DNA of 37,202 nucleotides from assembly GCF_028687955.1 (NCBI RefSeq), contig NZ_JAQTZC010000014.1:1-37202 (forward strand), given 5' to 3'. Numbering within the stretch: position 1 is the first letter of the stretch; each line of letters begins with the position of its first letter. Positions 36,390 through 37,202 of the stretch are shown one piece after another. This DNA comes from Acidocella sp. (GTDB taxonomy: Bacteria; Pseudomonadota; Alphaproteobacteria; Acetobacterales; Acetobacteraceae). The notes beneath the pieces were generated by a model, which worked only from the letters and a program-made list of their open reading frames with translations, had not been told where the DNA came from and searched no databases. The position numbers and the translations under genes were made by a program.

Positions 36390-36914
36390 CTACTTGGCCG
36401 CGCGGGTCAGGCTCGCGGAGATGGCGGCTTCGGCGGCGGCGCGGTCTGCCCAGCCGGTGATTTTGACCCATTTGCCCTTTTCGAGGTCTTTGTAGTGCTC
36501 GAAGAAGTGTTTGATGGCATCGCGGGTGATGGCGGGAAGCTGCGCGACTTCGTTGATGTCAGTGTACTGGGGGTGGACCTTGTCATGCGGGACGCAGACG
36601 ATTTTCTCATCCATGCCGGCTTCGTCTTCCATGAGGAGCAGGCCGATCGGCCGGGCGCGGACCACGGCACCTGGAACGACGGCGGTTGGCAGCAGCACCA
36701 GGGCGTCAGCCGGGTCGCCGTCATCGGCTAGCGTGCCGGGGATGAAGCCGTAGGCGGCGGGGTAGGTCATGGGGGTGAAGACCACGCGGTCCACGATCAG
36801 GGCGCCGCTCTCCTTGTCGATCTCATACTTCACGCCTGAGCCGGCGGGGATTTCCACCACGATGTTGATGTCGCGCGGTACGTCCTTACCAGCCGATAGT
36901 TTGCTCACGTCCAT
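36390..36914 (-). CDS. ppa: Soluble inorganic pyrophosphatase (family I)
   Basis: 174 aa from ATG 36914, preceded by AGGGAG 11 nt upstream; a longer frame to 36983 lacks support. It hydrolyses pyrophosphate in the cytoplasm. The family I signature DDGDPADALVL, the N-terminal EIPAGSGVKYEIDKESG and the YKDLEKGKWVKITGW region carry the metal- and phosphate-binding residues. It is monocistronic and converges with the Ehr operon. Confidence 0.97.
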   Translation of the reverse strand: MDVSKLSAGKDVPRDINIVVEIPAGSGVKYEIDKESGALIVDRVVFTPMTYPAAYGFIPGTLADDGDPADALVLLPTAVVPGAVVRARPIGLLLMEDEAGMDEKIVCVPHDKVHPQYTDINEVAQLPAITRDAIKHFFEHYKDLEKGKWVKITGWADRAAAEAAISASLTRAAK

Positions 36915-37009
36915 GGTCAAAAACTCCCTGTTGAATTCCTGGGGCGCTATAACCCGCCGGGGCCCATCTTGCCAACGCGGCATGCCCCGCTATGTTGCGC
37001 TAGCTTTAA

Positions 37010-37085
37010 GCGCCGGTAGCTCAACGGTTAGAGCGGACCGCTCATAACGGTTTGGTTGCGGGTTCGATTCCTGCCCGGCGCACCA
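37010..37085 (+). tRNA. tRNA with CAT anticodon (candidate tRNA-Ile2 with lysidine, or elongator tRNA-Met)
   Basis: 76 nt with encoded CCA. The acceptor stem is GCGCCGG / CCGGCGC, D arm GCTCAACGGTTAGAGC, anticodon arm GACCG-CTCATAA-CGGTT, and T arm GCGGG-TTCGATT-CCTGC. It is not an initiator (pair 1-72 is G-C). Pairs C4-G69 and C5-G68 are those that in E. coli favour TilS and thus Ile2, in contrast to the tRNA at 19614. The remaining 117 nt of the window hold no gene I can support. Confidence 0.9.
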
Positions 37086-37202
37086 TCTGCCCTTTGGGGG
37101 ACGCATGCGGAAAAACCGCTGGGATGGAAAAACCCCGGGCGTGGGTCCTGCGGGGCAGTTGCCGCTCACCACCGCCGCCCCTATACCGTGCCCAACCCTT
37201 TA

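Noticed and set aside
37010-37085. Initiator tRNA-fMet
   Set aside because: Pair 1-72 is a normal G-C and the anticodon stem lacks the three G-C pairs typical of initiators.

Overview
The window is about 37 kb of GC-rich DNA from an alphaproteobacterium, probably an Acetobacteraceae-like member of the Rhodospirillales. Evidence: a ChvI/ChvG two-component pair beside an ATP-dependent pckA, a DUF1013/TrcR cell-cycle regulator, DUF1192 and DUF465 small proteins, hslVU, a two-domain malate dehydrogenase of the cytosolic type, and an alphaproteobacterial Maf. The family assignment is inference; no rRNA is present to confirm it. No CRISPR array, prophage or intact insertion sequence was seen.

Layout. 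1-2.7 kb: a 127-bp triple-hairpin repeat, then a leftward operon of a BzdR/BoxR-type regulator (HTH plus degenerate shikimate-kinase fold), a nucleoside deoxyribosyltransferase-like protein and a YiiX-like papain-fold hydrolase. 2.7-5.5 kb: tightly coupled rightward operon hslV-hslU-dsbB-coq7. 5.5-9.7 kb: accessory stretch with decayed gene fragments (DUF2971-like tail, IS630-type transposase tail), a flavin monooxygenase, another copy of the palindrome, an aldehyde dehydrogenase and a GFA-family zinc protein. 9.7-17.5 kb: central carbon and signalling genes: pckA, a flavin split-barrel protein, chvI-chvG, upp, acs and a cold-shock gene. 17.7-25.5 kb: acyl-CoA ligase followed by the second full repeat copy, a CAT-anticodon tRNA, maf, XRE regulator/Smr/small ORF/transglutaminase on the minus strand, DUF1192, trcR, a divergent pair of DUF465 genes and purEK. 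25.5-28.5 kb: a lipid/envelope-looking set (GT4 glycosyltransferase, LpxH-like metallophosphoesterase, diacylglycerol-kinase-family protein). 28.5-29.6 kb: mdh with a strong terminator.

29.65-36.34 kb is the most interesting part: a six-gene, overlapping operon of the hydrogenase-4/complex I superfamily (hyfB, C, E, F, G, I-like). The large subunit has lost all four cysteines that bind the Ni-Fe centre, while the small subunit keeps all four cysteines for its iron-sulfur cluster. No ferredoxin-like subunit and no maturation gene is adjacent. This matches the 'energy-converting hydrogenase-related' (Ehr) complexes: a membrane machine with ion-pumping subunits but no hydrogenase site and an unknown substrate. 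The window ends with ppa and a second CAT-anticodon tRNA, possibly tRNA-Ile2.
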